The position numbers were made by a program, and so were the translations under genes. Shown in pieces: positions 10,378 to 22,725 of a DNA stretch of 49,552 nt. The stretch's first letter is position 1; the number at the start of each line of letters is the position of its first letter. The notes beneath the pieces are model-generated. The model ran no database searches. It saw only the letters and a list, made by a program, of their open reading frames with translations, and had not been told where the DNA came from. Source of the stretch: Eremomyces bilateralis CBS 781.70 (taxonomy: Eukaryota; Ascomycota; Dothideomycetes; Eremomycetales; Eremomycetaceae); NCBI RefSeq assembly GCF_010015585.1, contig NW_022985090.1, positions 207,347-256,898 on the forward strand, read 5' to 3'.

Positions 10378-11142
10378 CTAACCCATTCACGAATCCAGTC
10401 CCCCGCTGTACCTGTACATTGTAATACAGGCTGCAATATGGACACTGGAGGATTTAGCGGTGAGGTCAGCAGTCATTCATGAATCATGCTTCTCCCCGCT
10501 ACTTCCGCCAACCGACTCATGTCCAGTTGGCGTTGACGCGTTCGATGGAATTTTGTCGCGTGTTCTGTCTTTACTTCCACCCCCACCCATATTGAGGATT
10601 GACTATTATGGGACAAGTCTGCTGTCTGACAACTCTATAAAGTGCTCGAAGATGATCATGTGGCTTTATTGAGGTGTACGCTCTCTACGCTGAGGCTTCT
10701 CCTGGTGTACGTCCGCCAGCCGTAAAGTGTCCAACGCGATCGGTGCAGTCGTTGCTGGCAGCGACACCATCGTCGGCTTCATCGCGATCGAATCTGGGAG
10801 GCGTTGAGTGATTCCGATACATCGATCTGATTGAATTGATTCTGCCCAATGGACCCCTTCAGTTCTTTCTACTTCTACAATCCTGTCGATTTCCTTGCTC
10901 TTGCCTCCAAGCTGCCCCACTTGGTCGGTTCTCACTGCTAGTCTCTCCGCAAACCCCGCAAATCAAGTCACAGGATGGGGATGGGGATTTTCTGCCTTTT
11001 CTTCCGATTTTCGGAGTCAGAAAGCTGTTGTCTTCGAAGATACCTTATTCGTTTCTCGTAAAGCGCCTGCAGCTGTGTGTATTGAATCCCTGGAGCTTAA
11101 ATCCATACGTACTTGTATCCGAATTTTATAGCCGCCACCACA
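10378..11142. other. Divergent intergenic region between BTB (-) and SDR (+) genes
   Basis: About 765 bp with only short frames on either strand. It should contain the promoters of both neighbours. A T/C-rich tract at about 10855-10890 is the kind of pyrimidine stretch found upstream of fungal start sites, but no motif is claimed. Confidence 0.4.
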
Positions 11143-12077
11143 ATGTCTGGGAACGGAAGATTGGCCGGGAAGGTCGCGATTGTCACAGGGTTTGGATTCC
11201 TGAGATCTTTCGAATATGCCGGACTTGTTTCTAACCGGTTGACAGAGGCGCAAGCGGATTCGGAGCCGCCATCACAACATTGTTCGCCCAAGAAGGCTGC
11301 AATGTCCTCCTTTGCGATTTGAACGAAGAGCTGGCACATACCGTTGCCAAGCCGTATGCAGAATCTAAGCAGGTCCAGGTCTGCCACATGGACGTCACGA
11401 AGGAAGAGGCGTGGACCAGAGCTGTGAAGGCTTGCCTAGACAATTGGGGGGGAATTGATATTCTGGTCAACAATGCCGGGACAAGCTATAGGAACAAGGT
11501 ACATCGTTAAACACGCCCACAATATCTCCTTGTTACTGACAGGAGACCAGCCCACGCTAGACGTCACCGAAGCGGAATTCGACCTCGTCTTCAAGGTTAA
11601 CGTAAAGAGCATCTTCTGGTCCGTCAAAACCGTCGTCCCACAATTCAAGAAACAAGGCCGCGGCGGAAGCATCATCAACATCTCCAGCATTGGTGCCGCC
11701 CGCCCACGTCCCGGTCTTGTCTACTACAACGCCACGAAAGGCGCCGTCTCCAACGTACGTCGTTCCCTTCCTCACACCTACCCGAAACCCCCGCTGATAT
11801 CTCTATCTAGGCTACCAACGGTCTTGCGTCTGAGTTTGGCGCTGATCAAATTCGTGTGAACGATATCCGCCCCCTGCTCTCCGGGACCGGCCTCTTCGAG
11901 AGCTTCGTCGGCGTCCCCGACACGCCGGAGAATCGGGAGAAGTTCACAGGGCAGGTGCCGATGGGGAGGCTTACCGATCCTTTGGACATCGCGAAAGGGG
12001 CTTTGTTCTTCGCGAGCGATGATAGCAAGTTCGTCACGGGTGACTCGCTGGTGATTGATGGTGGAAAAAGCATCTAG
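11143..12077 (+). CDS. Short-chain dehydrogenase/reductase (classical SDR)
   Basis: Four exons: 11143-11189, 11246-11498, 11551-11754 and 11811-12077, with introns of 56, 52 and 56 bp; 256 residues, standard for classical SDRs. The cofactor motif TGGASGFG spans the first intron, NNAG follows in exon 2, and the active site reads ISSIG (Ser) and YYNATKG (YxxxK) just before intron 3. The C-terminal substrate/cofactor segment reads IRPLLSGTG where many relatives have a PG..TG turn, and ends VTGDSLVIDGGKSI. It would be a cytosolic NAD(P)-dependent oxidoreductase of unknown substrate. The second intron's acceptor is CCAG at 11550; the nearer TGACAG would bring in a stop. Confidence 0.9.
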
Positions 12078-12401
12078 GTTCTCCGGCGTGGTTGGAGAGG
12101 CCGTCCCGTCGTGATTTGGATAAAATCTATGATTCCCACGATCTCTGTATAATAACTTGAATTATAAGGCTTATGGTGGCACTACCACTTTCATATATGA
12201 TCCCGTAGCAATACCTGCCGTGAGTATAATTTTCTCCGACGTTGTTCCACTCTCGCCAAACGCCCATGCCTCTCTCTCTATTATGTGACGTATGTGGGGT
12301 GATCCATGTCCCTCACCCACCCTCCACCTCCCACCGCATCTCTCCCATCCCAACTCCGGCATTCCACGCGCAATGGCCCCGGACGCCATTACATCGCCAA
12401 A

Positions 12402-15359
12402 ATGCCGGGCATAGTGCGCCGGATGCTGGTCCTCGCCGCCATCGACGGCCTGGTCCTCCAACCCATCCCGCCGAGGAACCAGAAGCCCGCCACCGAGCCT
12501 GCCATCACTGTCGGTTACCGGACGAATGTGATCCAGCCGCTACAGCATGAGCGGCGCGAGGAGGCGAAGCTGTCGTCGTCGTTTGAAGCGCATGGGGTGG
12601 TTGGTACGTCAAGCGGGACAAATCCCCCCAAAAAGATTGAATACGCTGACTCTGTACCCCAGGCCTGCTCAAGTTCGCCAGCTCTTCCTTCCTCGTCCTG
12701 ATCTCCGCCCGCGACCAAGTCGCCCAAATCCACGGAACCCCCATCTTCACCCTCACCGACGTCGCCGTGATCCCCCTCTCCTCCCAACACGACGCAGAAA
12801 CAGCGATCGCACACATCCGCGCGACGCAGCAGCATACAGGTACAGATGAGGATGGAGAAGATACGGCGTCGGAGACGGAGACGATTCTGAGCGAGGAGTC
12901 GATGCCGACGCCGGAGCGGGAGGGGCTGCGGGAGGGGAAAGGGGGTGCGAGTGAGGTGGTGGAGGATGTGTTTGGGCGGAGGGGGATGTATGGGCGGTTT
13001 GCGGAGCGGTGGTTTTCGAGGAGGTGGCGGGTGGAGCCGGAGGTTGCGCCGGAGACAAGGGACGAGATGGAGTTGGAGGAGTTGAGGAAGAGGGAGGCGA
13101 GGGATGAAGCTGGTGAGCGGGGCTTGGAGACACCGCTGGACGAGACGGCTGCGGAGGAGGTAAATCGACCCGAGACTCCCGAGGCGGTGACGGGGGACGA
13201 AGACATAGACGAGCCGTTGCTGCCAAAGGTTTTGAAGGTTGCGAAATTGCTGTTCACGTCGAGGAGTTTCTACTTCTCGTATGACTACGACTTGTCAAGA
13301 ACGGTTACGGAGCAAGATACAGAACCGGATTCGGTGCCGTTAAGTCGAAGATTCAATTCATTGGTAAGTGCTCGTCATCTTTATCATGCACTGGATCTAA
13401 CTCAGGCAGTATTTCTGGAACCGTCATATTACGGATCCTTTTATGGAAGCCGGACAGCATAGCTTCGTCCTCCCTCTTCTACAAGGATTCGTTGGGCAGC
13501 GCGAGTTCGAGGTGGAAGTATCGCCGACCAGCAAGGAGGGGGCGATTGTCAGTGCATCCAAACCGGAAGGGGAAGATGAAGGGACAATAGAGAGCGCCGA
13601 ATCTCCAGGCGACCCCCAGCCAAGCCGTAAGCAGTATCTCTTAACCTTAGTCTCCCGTCGATCCGTCAAACGATCCGGCCTGCGATATCTGCGCCGCGGC
13701 GTCGACGAGGACGGAAACACCGCAAACAGCGTCGAGACCGAGCAGATCTTCTCCTCCTGCGACTGGGACGACCACGACACGAAGATCCATTCCTTCGTCC
13801 AGTGCCGCGGAAGCATCCCGCTCTTCTTCTCGCAAACACCGTACAGCTTCAAGCCGATCCCCGCCTTCTTCGGGTCGCCGGAGACGAACCGCGCGGCGTT
13901 CCGGCTGCATTTCTCGTCGTTGATTGAGCGGTACGGTAGGATTCAGGCGGTTTCGTTGGTGGATAAGAAGGCGACGGAGCGAAAGATTGGGCAGGAGTTT
14001 GAAGATTACGCGAACGAGGTCATCGATAGTGGAGTGCTAGGAGAGGGAAAGCTGGGTTTTCTATGGTTTGACTTCCATCATGCCTGTCGAGGGATGAAGT
14101 TCGAGAACGTCTCGGTCTTGCTCGACAGCATTTCTCCGTTCCTGGAATCCACAGCCTGGTCCATCCAAGAAGGGGACCGCCTCATACAACGACAGTCAGG
14201 CGTCCTCCGAACAAACTGCATGGACTGCCTCGACCGCACGAACGTCGTGCAATCCGCCTGTGGTCGAGATGTCCTGGAAAAACAGCTCGCTACATGTAAT
14301 GTCTTGATCAACCTTCACACTGATCCCAGCACATCATGGTTTAACACCCTTTGGGCCGACAACGGAGACGCCATATCTGCACAGTATGCAGGCACCGCCG
14401 CTCTCAAGGGTGACTACACGCGAACAAGAAAGCGGAATATCAGCGGCGCTCTGAATGACTTCCGGCTTACCTTGAATCGGTATTACAACAACATCGTCAA
14501 CGACTACCTCGCGCAGGCCGTCATTGATTACCTTCTCGGCCGCGCGTCCGCCCAGGTCTTCGTGGACTTCGAGGCCGAGATGATGTCCCAAGACTACGCG
14601 GTGGATTTGAAAAAAATGCGACAAGGCGCCATCGACAACTGCCTCCAGATCGCCGTCGAAGATGCGCGGGAGGAGTTCATCGCTGGCTACGCGCTGACGT
14701 CGCCACGGAGGCCATCCACTCTCAAGTCGCTCCCGTTCGAAGAATGCGTGCTGCTTTTGACGGGAAGCGCGCTGTACCTGTGTCGATTCGACTGGAACAC
14801 GGAGAAGCTGCGGGAATTCGAGCGCGTCGAGCTGGAGGACGTCATTGACATCACCCGCGGAGTGTACATCACGTCTACGTTGGCGCCCAAGCATTTAGAC
14901 GAGACAAAAAACATCGGAATCGTCATCCGATACGTCAGCAAAGGGCCACGAATGGTGCGGACGAATACCAGGAGCCTGGGAAACAAGCAGAAAGAAGGAG
15001 AGGTGACTCCTGAGGAAGGGGAGGACGATACGGTTGTGCACCAGCCGACGTCTCAGGAGACCAAGTTCTGGGCACTGAAAGCCGGTCAGCCGGTCTCGAC
15101 TTTGAAGAGCATACATAGCGACGCCACCGCGCTGAATGAGCGGGAGATTCTCGACCGCATATGTCAGGATGTGAAGCAGGCGGTCGACTCTCATCGCCAG
15201 CCCGCATCCGAGACAGAAGCGGAGCCTGGAAAGGAAGCATGGCGGAGGGAGCCGCTCACGGTGGAGGAGGACGACATTATCTCTGTTGCAGAGGCGAAGA
15301 AGAGCACGGGATTGCTTGAACAGATGACATATAACTTGAAGCGGCTGGTCTGGACCTAG
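12402..15359 (+). CDS. Sac2/INPP5F-type phosphoinositide phosphatase (SacI domain + hSac2 domain)
   Basis: Exons 12402-12603, 12663-13363 and 13410-15359; introns of 59 and 46 bp; 950 residues. Start chosen at MPGIVRRMLVLAAIDGLVL; an in-frame ATG at 12306 would add 32 unmatched residues. The first 80 residues and LLKFASSSFLVLISARDQVA form the SacI N-lobe. An acidic low-complexity insert (about residues 145-250) precedes the catalytic lobe, which starts YFWNRHI at exon 3. The Sac signature RTNCMDCLDRTN (CX5R) is at about 565-580. The C-terminal part (LPFEECVLLLTGSALYLCRFDW, then VELEDVIDITRGVYI) matches the hSac2 homology domain of Sac2/INPP5F, a PI4P phosphatase of endosomes. Substrate is inferred from family only. 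Confidence 0.9.
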
Positions 15360-15690
15360 GGAAGGTATATAGCGAGGTGTTGGTCCGGGTGCAGGGTGGG
15401 TAGATAATGTGTGTGCAGCACGAGCGGAATATGCGAATTAATACTTCTCTGAAAGGTCCAGAAGAAGGGTTTCATAGATACCAGCTAATAGGTTCACCCG
15501 CCTTGAATATTATGGCTTTGAATTGATTGTTGGGAGAGTTTGGGATGTAAATCGTCCAAGCGATATTCGATGTCGGAGCTTGAGATATTAAACTCCGATG
15601 GCCGTCAAAAGATCTGAACTCCAGGACTTCTTCAACTTTATCCCCCATTCTCCATCCTCTCACCCACCTCATCCACCCAATTCCTCCGTA
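15360..15690. other. Intergenic region between Sac phosphatase and ATP12
   Basis: 331 bp between tandem plus-strand genes; it must hold the Sac gene 3' UTR and the ATP12 promoter. An in-frame ATG at 15598 lies inside it, but the extra residues it would add are proline/serine-rich and unlike a mitochondrial presequence. Confidence 0.5.
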
Positions 15691-16843
15691 ATGAATCCCG
15701 TCCGCTCCATCACCCACCGAAGCGGAAGTCTCTCGCGACTCGCCCAAATCCAACAATGGCGATGTCTCCATAGCTCGGACAGATGGTCCGCCACGCCCAT
15801 CTCGCACCTCGTCGCGCCCGTCCCACCCCCCGAAGCACCGCAGGCGACCCGAACCCCGGCTGAAGAACGGTTGGATGCGAAGAGGAAGCGGGCGGAGTTG
15901 TTGGAGAGGGGCCGGGAGGCGCGAGTCAACCCTGCGAAGCCGGGGACGGCGCTGCAGAAGCGGTTTTGGAAGACGGTGTCAGTGAAGGAGACAAATGGTA
16001 TGGATAAACTCAGGTTTTTATTTAAGATTACAGAGGCTGATAAATTTTCCAGAGGGTCTACAGGTAATGCTGGACCACCGCCCGGTCCGAACCGCAAAGA
16101 CACGCGTCGTCGTCGTCCCGCATTCGAAACCACAACTCGCGACTGCGATTGCGCTCGAATGGGATCAATTGGTCAGCGCGCAGCAGGCGCTCAAGCACCA
16201 CTACATCCCCTTGACATCGCTCTTCTCCCGCGCCGTCGACATACAAGAGGCCGATGCGCAGAACCTCCCGAAGCTCCGCAACGACATCGTGAAAATGGCG
16301 CTGGGCTATCTCAGCACCGACACGCTCCTCTGCTGGGCGCCCGAACGCAGCATCCACGAGCCAGAAAACGCGGATGAAAAACCCCGCTCACTACGGAGTA
16401 TGCAGCGACAGATCGCGGAGCCGATCGTCGGATATCTCACTGCGACGGTCTGGCCTGGCATCGAGCTGAAACCCACCTTGGAGCCCGACTCCATCCTCCC
16501 TATACCCCAGCCGACACTAACCACGGAGGTGATCCGCGGATGGGTGTCTGGACTGCCTGCGTTTGAGCTCGCGGGTCTCGAGCGAGGGATCCTCGCGAGT
16601 AAGAGCCTGCTGGTCGCCGCGCGGCTGGTGGCGGAGTGGAGCCAGGAACTGGGGCTGGCGAAAGGGAAGGCGGGAAGGGAGAGGTTTGGGATCGAGGAGG
16701 CGGCGGAGGCGGCGAGTGTGGAGGTGAAGTGGCAGACGGATAATTGGGGGGAGGTGGAGGATACGCATGATGTGGAGAAGGAGGACTTAAGGAGGCAGTT
16801 GGGGAGTGTTATATTGCTTGTGAATGGGAGCAAGGGGAGCTAG
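15691..16843 (+). CDS. ATP12: Atp12, mitochondrial F1-ATPase assembly chaperone
   Basis: Exon 1 15691-15997, intron 15998-16052 (55 bp), exon 2 16053-16843; 365 residues (yeast Atp12 is about 325). The start at 15691 gives an Arg/Ser-rich presequence (MNPVRSITHRSGSLSRLAQ) suited to matrix import. The core has RFWKTVSV, LDHRPVRTAKTRVVVVP, the conserved IALEWDQL and a long helical segment including WAPER. Atp12 binds the free F1 alpha subunit and lets it assemble with beta. The C-terminal 60 residues are acidic. A TACGGAGTA 9-mer that recurs elsewhere in the window lies in the coding sequence at 16392-16400. Confidence 0.92.
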
Positions 16844-17475
16844 AGGGGTTTCGGATAGCTGCGGCAGATATACGGACCTTAATCATTGATGGAATGTTAG
16901 GACTACATGTATTATAGATAGACCAAATGAAGCGAGACGCTCACATATCTTACCGGTTTTCCTTGGAGGGGCCATGGACGCGAATATACCGGTAATGTAG
17001 GTCCAACGATCCATTGTTATATGTATGCCCATTCAACCGAAAGCCATTGGGCGGCTGATAGGATAAAAGCACCATACTCCGTATTAATAATGTAGTAGCC
17101 GTATGCAATATTACCTAACCCTTCCAACCTATCGATATCTCACCGCCGTTAAGCTCAGCTGTTGCTCTGGCCACCATGATGGAACACCTTTAATAATGCT
17201 ATTCCTGGTGTATCCCCTGTCCTTGTAATTGCACGACACCTATGACGGAATAGGAACTTTCTCCACCTCCTCTCCTCACCTGGTGATAAGTAATGTACTG
17301 AATACCGTCCGTTATTCAACTTTCTCCATCATTCTTCCCGATATAATTATTTGTCACCCCCCAGAGCGGCGCAAGCGGTCCAATTCTTGGGCCGTGAGAT
17401 CTATCATTTGGGTATACGCCGTAATAGAATCGTGTGCCCGCTACGGACCCTAATACCGACCCCAGACGTCACCAA
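16844..17475. other. Intergenic region between ATP12 and the Osh1-type gene
   Basis: 632 bp, AT-richer than the genes on either side. It includes one copy of the recurring TACTCCGTA 9-mer at 17075-17083. No coding frame, RNA gene or terminal repeat is recognised. The right part should be the promoter and 5' UTR of the downstream gene. Confidence 0.5.
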
Positions 17476-20400
17476 ATGGAGGGCCATAAGCGCTCGAAAT
17501 CCGCCATTGCGAAATCGCTCTTGCAGCGAGTCTCCAGCAGGCAGGATGTCACGAAGCTCGACTCGGAGACGAACTCATCTCTCTCCGCGACTCCCTCCAA
17601 CACCTCGGTCAATTCACCCGGCACCCCCGACCACCGCGATCTCTCTCGACACACCTCTCGCCAGCAAGCACCCGCGATGTCGAACGTACCGCCGTCTTCC
17701 CACGCTCCTCAGACATCCCCGCAGCCGTCTGGTGCCTCGATCGAGCAGTCCGTGCGGCTTTTCCGCGTCTTCGAGGCGCTGAGAAGCGGGGAAACGGACG
17801 CGATTGTGAAGGCGATCAAGGAACATTCCGCCGCCGAGAAGGACGAGAGCAAAGGCGGCGCGAAGGTGGAGGTGGCATCGATTCTTCATCTGGCGATACA
17901 ATGCGCGGAGGTACAAGTCATCGAGTTCCTACTACAGAACTACGTCGGACCCGACACCGAGAGCAAGTTGGACGTGAACGCGCGAGACCACGATGGAAAC
18001 ACGCCGTTGCATATCGCCGCGACGCTGGGCCGCGCTGCAGTCGTCAATCTGCTCCTCGAGCGGGGCGATGTCAACGATTCGATGCTGAACCACAGCGGGC
18101 AGGCTCCGCTTGACCTCGCCCGCAGCCCGGAGATCTTCCAGCAACTACAGCTGTTCCGATCGTTGTTCATCGACGCCGCGTCAAAGAGGCTGAAGGAGTT
18201 GGTAGCCGCGGGTGATTATCAGGGGATCGAAGCGATGTTGGCGGAGCCGAGGATCAAAGCCACGCTAGATGTCAATAGCGAGGAGCTAGCGAAGGACCCG
18301 ACAACGGTGGAAACGGGCGGGACGTTGCTCCATGAAGCGGCGCGGAAGAAGGATATCAAACTGATACAGATCCTGTTGCTTAACGGGGCTGATCCGTTCC
18401 GAAGGGATCGGAAAGGCAAGCTACCGCAGGGTGTCACGAACGACGACAGGACGAAAAGCATCATCAAGAAGTCTCCTGCTGCCGCTGCTGCACAGCGAGG
18501 GATTCAAGAGAGGACCATTCTTGGGGGGACGGCTGGCCTAGGACCTGGTGGACCGTCACCAGAGACGGTACTAGGAAGCAAAGAAGCACGTGAGATGAAG
18601 GGCTATCTGAAGAAGTGGACGAATTACACTTCTGGCTGGAAGCTGAGATGGTTTGTCCTCGAAGATGGAGTGCTGAGCTACTACAAGCACCAAGATGACA
18701 CCGGCTCCGCATGCCGTGGCGCGATCAACATGCGAATTGCAAAGCTGCATATGGACCCGCAGGACAAGCTGCGGTTCGAAATCCACGGCAAGTCATCGGT
18801 CAAGTATCACCTTCGAGCAAACCACCAGGTGGAGGCCAAGCGGTGGTATTGGGCGCTGAATAACGCGATCCAATGGTCAAAGGACGAGGCACGAGAAGAG
18901 GCGAAGCGTCTAAAGGAACCAGAGTCGATAAGGCACCCGTTGCCTCGACCAAGTAGGGAAATTGATATTGCCAGTGTGCAGAGCTCGCGAGCTGGCACCA
19001 GAGGACCGTCCACCAGCAATTTAGGTCTTCCAGGCCCTAGTAGTGAGTTTTGCTGAATGTGTGGCGCTCATTGCAACCTCTAACAGGTTATAGGTCGAAC
19101 AAGCACCGCAGGTGAAGAAGAAGATGCAACTGGCTCAGTGAACGAGCCTAGCATGGCCGGAAGAGAGAATGGAAAGTCGAGTCTACCCGTCGTCCGCCTC
19201 GAGGACGACCGGGACGACGACGACGAGGACTATGGCGACGATGCTAGCAGCAACGAACTGCAACTCCATAACCGGGACGCCTTCAACATAACCGCACAGT
19301 CCGCCAAACTTCATTTGGATTTGCTTGCCCAAGTATCCACCGCGCTCCAGAACGAGCGAAATAACAACCCTTGGACGCAGCTCTCCGATCCAGTGGTGGG
19401 CCAAGGCCTCGCTTCCTACGAAGCCGCCGTCGGGAACCTCAAGAGCCTCATCGGGGACCTCCTCCGCATCGGCAGAGACCGCGAATCCTACTGGCAGTAC
19501 CGTCTGGAACAAGAAGGCAACGTGCGCCGCATGTGGGAAGAAAGCATGACGCGCGTCGCAAAGGAGCAAGAAGCGCTCGAAAGCATGATCGGCGTATCCG
19601 AAGACAAGCGCAAGCGCACCAAACGTGCGCTTCGCGATGCGTTGGAGGGATTGTCCGTCGCGGATAGTATCCCGCACAGCCCTCAACGCCGATCGACCGA
19701 GTTCTTCGATACGACGGAGATCCCGAAGACGGAGGCGAATGGGTCGGCGTTGAAAGCAGCGATGCTGGCCGAACCGCGTCGGAAGTCGACATTGGCGGAT
19801 ATGACGGTGTTGTCGGAGAGCGAGTCGGACGACGAGGAGGAGTTCTTCGACGCGATTGGCGCCGGGGAGATGCAGGTGGTGGAGCTGCCGATGAGCCCGC
19901 AGCAGAAACAGATGGAGCTGCCGAAGACGCCGGAGGTGTCGTATGAGCGGACGACGGGGGAGCTGTTGGCGTCGTTTAAGGGGTATGAGGATCCGGTTCG
20001 GGAGCGGTTGGCGATGGATGCGGATGATCGGCCGAAGATATCGCTTTGGGTACGTGTGGACCTTTCTTGGGAGATTCAAGCTGACCTCTGGAATACAGGG
20101 CATTCTCAAATCTATGATTGGAAAAGATATGACGAAAATGACACTGCCGGTCTCGTTTAACGAGCCGACCTCTCTCCTTCAGCGCGTGGCGGAGGATATG
20201 GAGTACACCGACTTGTTGGATATTGCTGCCGATTGCGCCGACCCGACCGAACGGATGGTGTACGTCGCTGCATTCGCTGCGAGTGAGTACGCTTCCACGA
20301 TCGGGCGTGTCGCGAAGCCTTTCAATCCTCTCCTTGGTGAGACTTTTGAATATGCTCGTCCGGATAAAGGCTACCGGTTCTTCATCGAGCAAGTCAGTCA

Positions 20401-21321
20401 TCATCCTCCGATTGGCGCCGCATACGCCGAGTCACCGAAATGGGATTATTGGGTAAGTCACCACTATTGTATTCGCTTGCTACGAAACTCACAACCCACC
20501 AGGGCGAATCCGCCGTCAAGTCCAAATTCTACGGCAAATCCTTCGATGTCAACCCCCTCGGCACCTGGTTCCTCCGCCTCCGCCCCCGCAACGCCCCCCC
20601 GGAACTCTACACTTGGAAGAAAGTCACCTCCTCCGTTATCGGTATTATCACTGGTAACCCCAACGTCGACAACTACGGCCCCATGCACGTCCGCAACTGG
20701 ACCACCGGCGAAGTCTGCAACCTCGACTTCAAGGCCCGCGGCTGGAAAGCCTCGTCAGCCCATCAAGTCGGCGGGAAGGTGCTCGACGCCGACGGAAAAC
20801 CGCGCTGGACGATCGCAGGCCGCTGGAACGATAAGATCTACGCCAAGGTCGCATCGAGCAACGACGATGACGCATCGCTGCCGGTGGGCGAGGTGGAGCG
20901 ACGCCTTGAGAGCGCGGCGTCGCGTTCCCCGTCGCAGGCGTTCCTGGTCTGGCAATGCCACGGGAGGCCCACCGACATCCCGTTCAACCTGACGCCGTTC
21001 GTGGTGACGCTGAACGCCCTCCCCGACGCGCTGCGCCCGCACCTCGCGCCGACGGACACGCGGCTGCGACCGGACCAGCGGGCGATGGAGGATGGGGAGT
21101 ACGACTTCGCGGCGACGGAGAAGAATCGGCTGGAGGAGAAGCAACGGGCGAAGCGACGGGAGCGGGACGAGGCGGGGGAGGAGTTCGTCCCCCGGTGGTT
21201 TCGGAAGGGGCGGTCGGAGGAGACGGGGGAGACGTATTGGGTGTTTAACGGGGAGTATTGGAAGATGCGGGAGACGGGGAAATGGGAGGGGTTGGAGGAT
21301 ATCTTTTCTGAAGCGGAATGA
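17476..21321 (+). CDS. Osh1/Swh1-type oxysterol-binding protein (ankyrin + PH + FFAT + ORD)
   Basis: Exons 17476-19042, 19094-20049, 20099-20452 and 20503-21321; introns of 51, 49 and 50 bp; 1231 residues. The ATG at 17476 ([10 protein letters not shown]) is the first in frame. Order of domains: ankyrin repeats (about 130-310, e.g. [14 protein letters not shown]), PH domain (about 375-470, [20 protein letters not shown]), an acidic linker, a FFAT motif EEFFDAIG (about 768-775), and the oxysterol-binding domain from about 842 with the signature EQVSHHPP (about 935-943). This is the architecture of yeast Osh1/Osh2, which exchange sterol for PI4P at ER-Golgi and nucleus-vacuole contacts. The FFAT motif should bind VAP proteins of the ER. 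The Sac phosphatase upstream acts on the same lipid class, though the linkage is probably chance. Confidence 0.95.
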
Positions 21322-21448
21322 GCGGGACGAAGTAACAAGGATGAATGAGGGGAGATGGTTAATTAGGTATGCTCTGTGGCCAATTCTATGCGCATTTCTA
21401 CATCCCGAGGATCCGTCTTTCACGACCTGTCCCCTCCTCTTCAATACA

Positions 21449-22132
21449 TCACCTCGTCCCCTCTTCCATCAACCACTTCGTCCCCCCTTCTACCAACCCC
21501 GCCGCAATAATCTCATGCGTCCACCTCCCCACCTTCCCCTCCAACACCACCGCTTTCCCCCCCTTCTCCCTCCACATCACCGTATCATTCACAAACACCG
21601 TCTGCTCCCCCTCCTCCCGGATCTCCACCGCCAACAATCCCGTTACCGCCGGCCCCCGATAACTCCGCGGCGGATCGAACAGCATCTCGACTTTGCTGTC
21701 CGTGCGCGTGATGACGCGGTACACGCCGTTCACCAGATCGCCGATCTCGTAGTTGAGCGAGGTGAGGTACGGCGCGCTGAAGGTCTTCCGCACGCCGACG
21801 TCGCTGATCGCGAAATACAGCATCCACGCCGGCGGGTATCGCGAGAAGGCGACCATGTTGTGGCGGAGGTAGGTGGTCAGGATGGCGCGCGGGTCAGGGT
21901 AGCGTGGGAGGGCAGGGGTGGGGACGACTTTGGTGGCGCGCTCGTGCATGATGAGGTGGGTGGAGCCGTCGCGAGGGATGGAGGCGGGGAGGGAGAGGGA
22001 GGGGGATTGGAGGTGTGGGGTGGTGTGGCAGTGGACATTTTTGGTGAGGGAGGAGTGGAGATGGTGGAGGTAGAGGGCGGTGGTGGCGAGGGGGAGGGTG
22101 GTGAGAGTGAGGTAGAGGAAGGGGGAGGGCAT
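21449..22132 (-). CDS. Conserved hypothetical protein with N-terminal membrane anchor
   Basis: Single exon, 227 residues, convergent with the Osh1-type gene (127 bp gap). Residues 3-25 are hydrophobic and could be a signal anchor or signal peptide (PFLYLTLTTLPLATTALYL). The rest is a compact alpha/beta-looking domain with RYPDPRAILTTYLRHNMVAFSR, YEIGDLVNGVYRVITRTDSKVEML and a C-terminal TKWLMEEGTR. I do not recognise the family. The coding signal is clear from the length of the uninterrupted frame, high third-position GC and conserved-looking Trp/Tyr pattern. Function unknown. Confidence 0.7.
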   Translation of the reverse strand: MPSPFLYLTLTTLPLATTALYLHHLHSSLTKNVHCHTTPHLQSPSLSLPASIPRDGSTHLIMHERATKVVPTPALPRYPDPRAILTTYLRHNMVAFSRYPPAWMLYFAISDVGVRKTFSAPYLTSLNYEIGDLVNGVYRVITRTDSKVEMLFDPPRSYRGPAVTGLLAVEIREEGEQTVFVNDTVMWREKGGKAVVLEGKVGRWTHEIIAAGLVEGGTKWLMEEGTR

Positions 22133-22725
22133 GGTGGTGGTGGGGGATGGAGCTAGGAAATTATATTGGACTTTGGAGGGACAGAATACTCTATGGGAAG
22201 TATTAGGAGGTCAATTGGCCTTTTATGAAGTGGCGATGCGCGTTAATGAGGTCTCGGCATCGCGCTTGAATACGAGGATGGCCCGATTATGCTCGTATTC
22301 AGGACTTTGCTCCGATTTGTTGATTCCTCCGCAATGGAGGGCTTAAGAGATATTTTCGAGGCTCCAGAACGCAAGGAGCTACCATGCCGTGCATCAAATA
22401 TGTATTTTCTAAGAGAGACTCGAGAGACCAAAACCGTGAGGTAAGGTATCATTGTCCCTGGTCACAGTGCGCGTTTTGACGAATCTATATGTACAGCTCA
22501 GAGCATGGAAGACGAACCACCCGAACTGTAGGAATGCGTGAATTTCTACATCATTGAGAATACTTCTAATGTCGCGATGCAGTCAGTGTATTCATTCCAC
22601 TGATCGATATCCCGTGATCTATAGCATGGGTATACCGCTCGTCCGATGTTCAAACCCACCATCAAGGGAAGTCAAGTAAAGCGCAGTGCATCATCCGTAA
22701 CGTCGTCCAACCCCACGAAGGCACC
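22133..22725. other. Intergenic region, nothing recognised
   Basis: 593 bp between the start of the membrane protein gene and the 3' end of the elongase gene, both on the minus strand. AT content rises compared with the flanking genes. No RNA gene, repeat or coding frame that I can support. Confidence 0.45.

Noticed and set aside
5501-12077. Secondary-metabolite gene cluster around NmrA-like protein and SDR
   Set aside because: No PKS, NRPS, terpene synthase, P450 or pathway regulator nearby; the genes are separated by housekeeping genes.
12306-12401. Upstream in-frame ATG for the Sac phosphatase
   Set aside because: Adds 32 low-complexity residues before the conserved start at 12402.
15598-15690. 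Upstream in-frame ATG for ATP12
   Set aside because: The added residues are Pro/Ser/His-rich and would hide the mitochondrial presequence that starts at 15691.
17434-17475. GTG-initiated N-terminal extension of the Osh1-type protein
   Set aside because: Not an ATG; the ATG at 17476 begins the conserved basic N-terminus.
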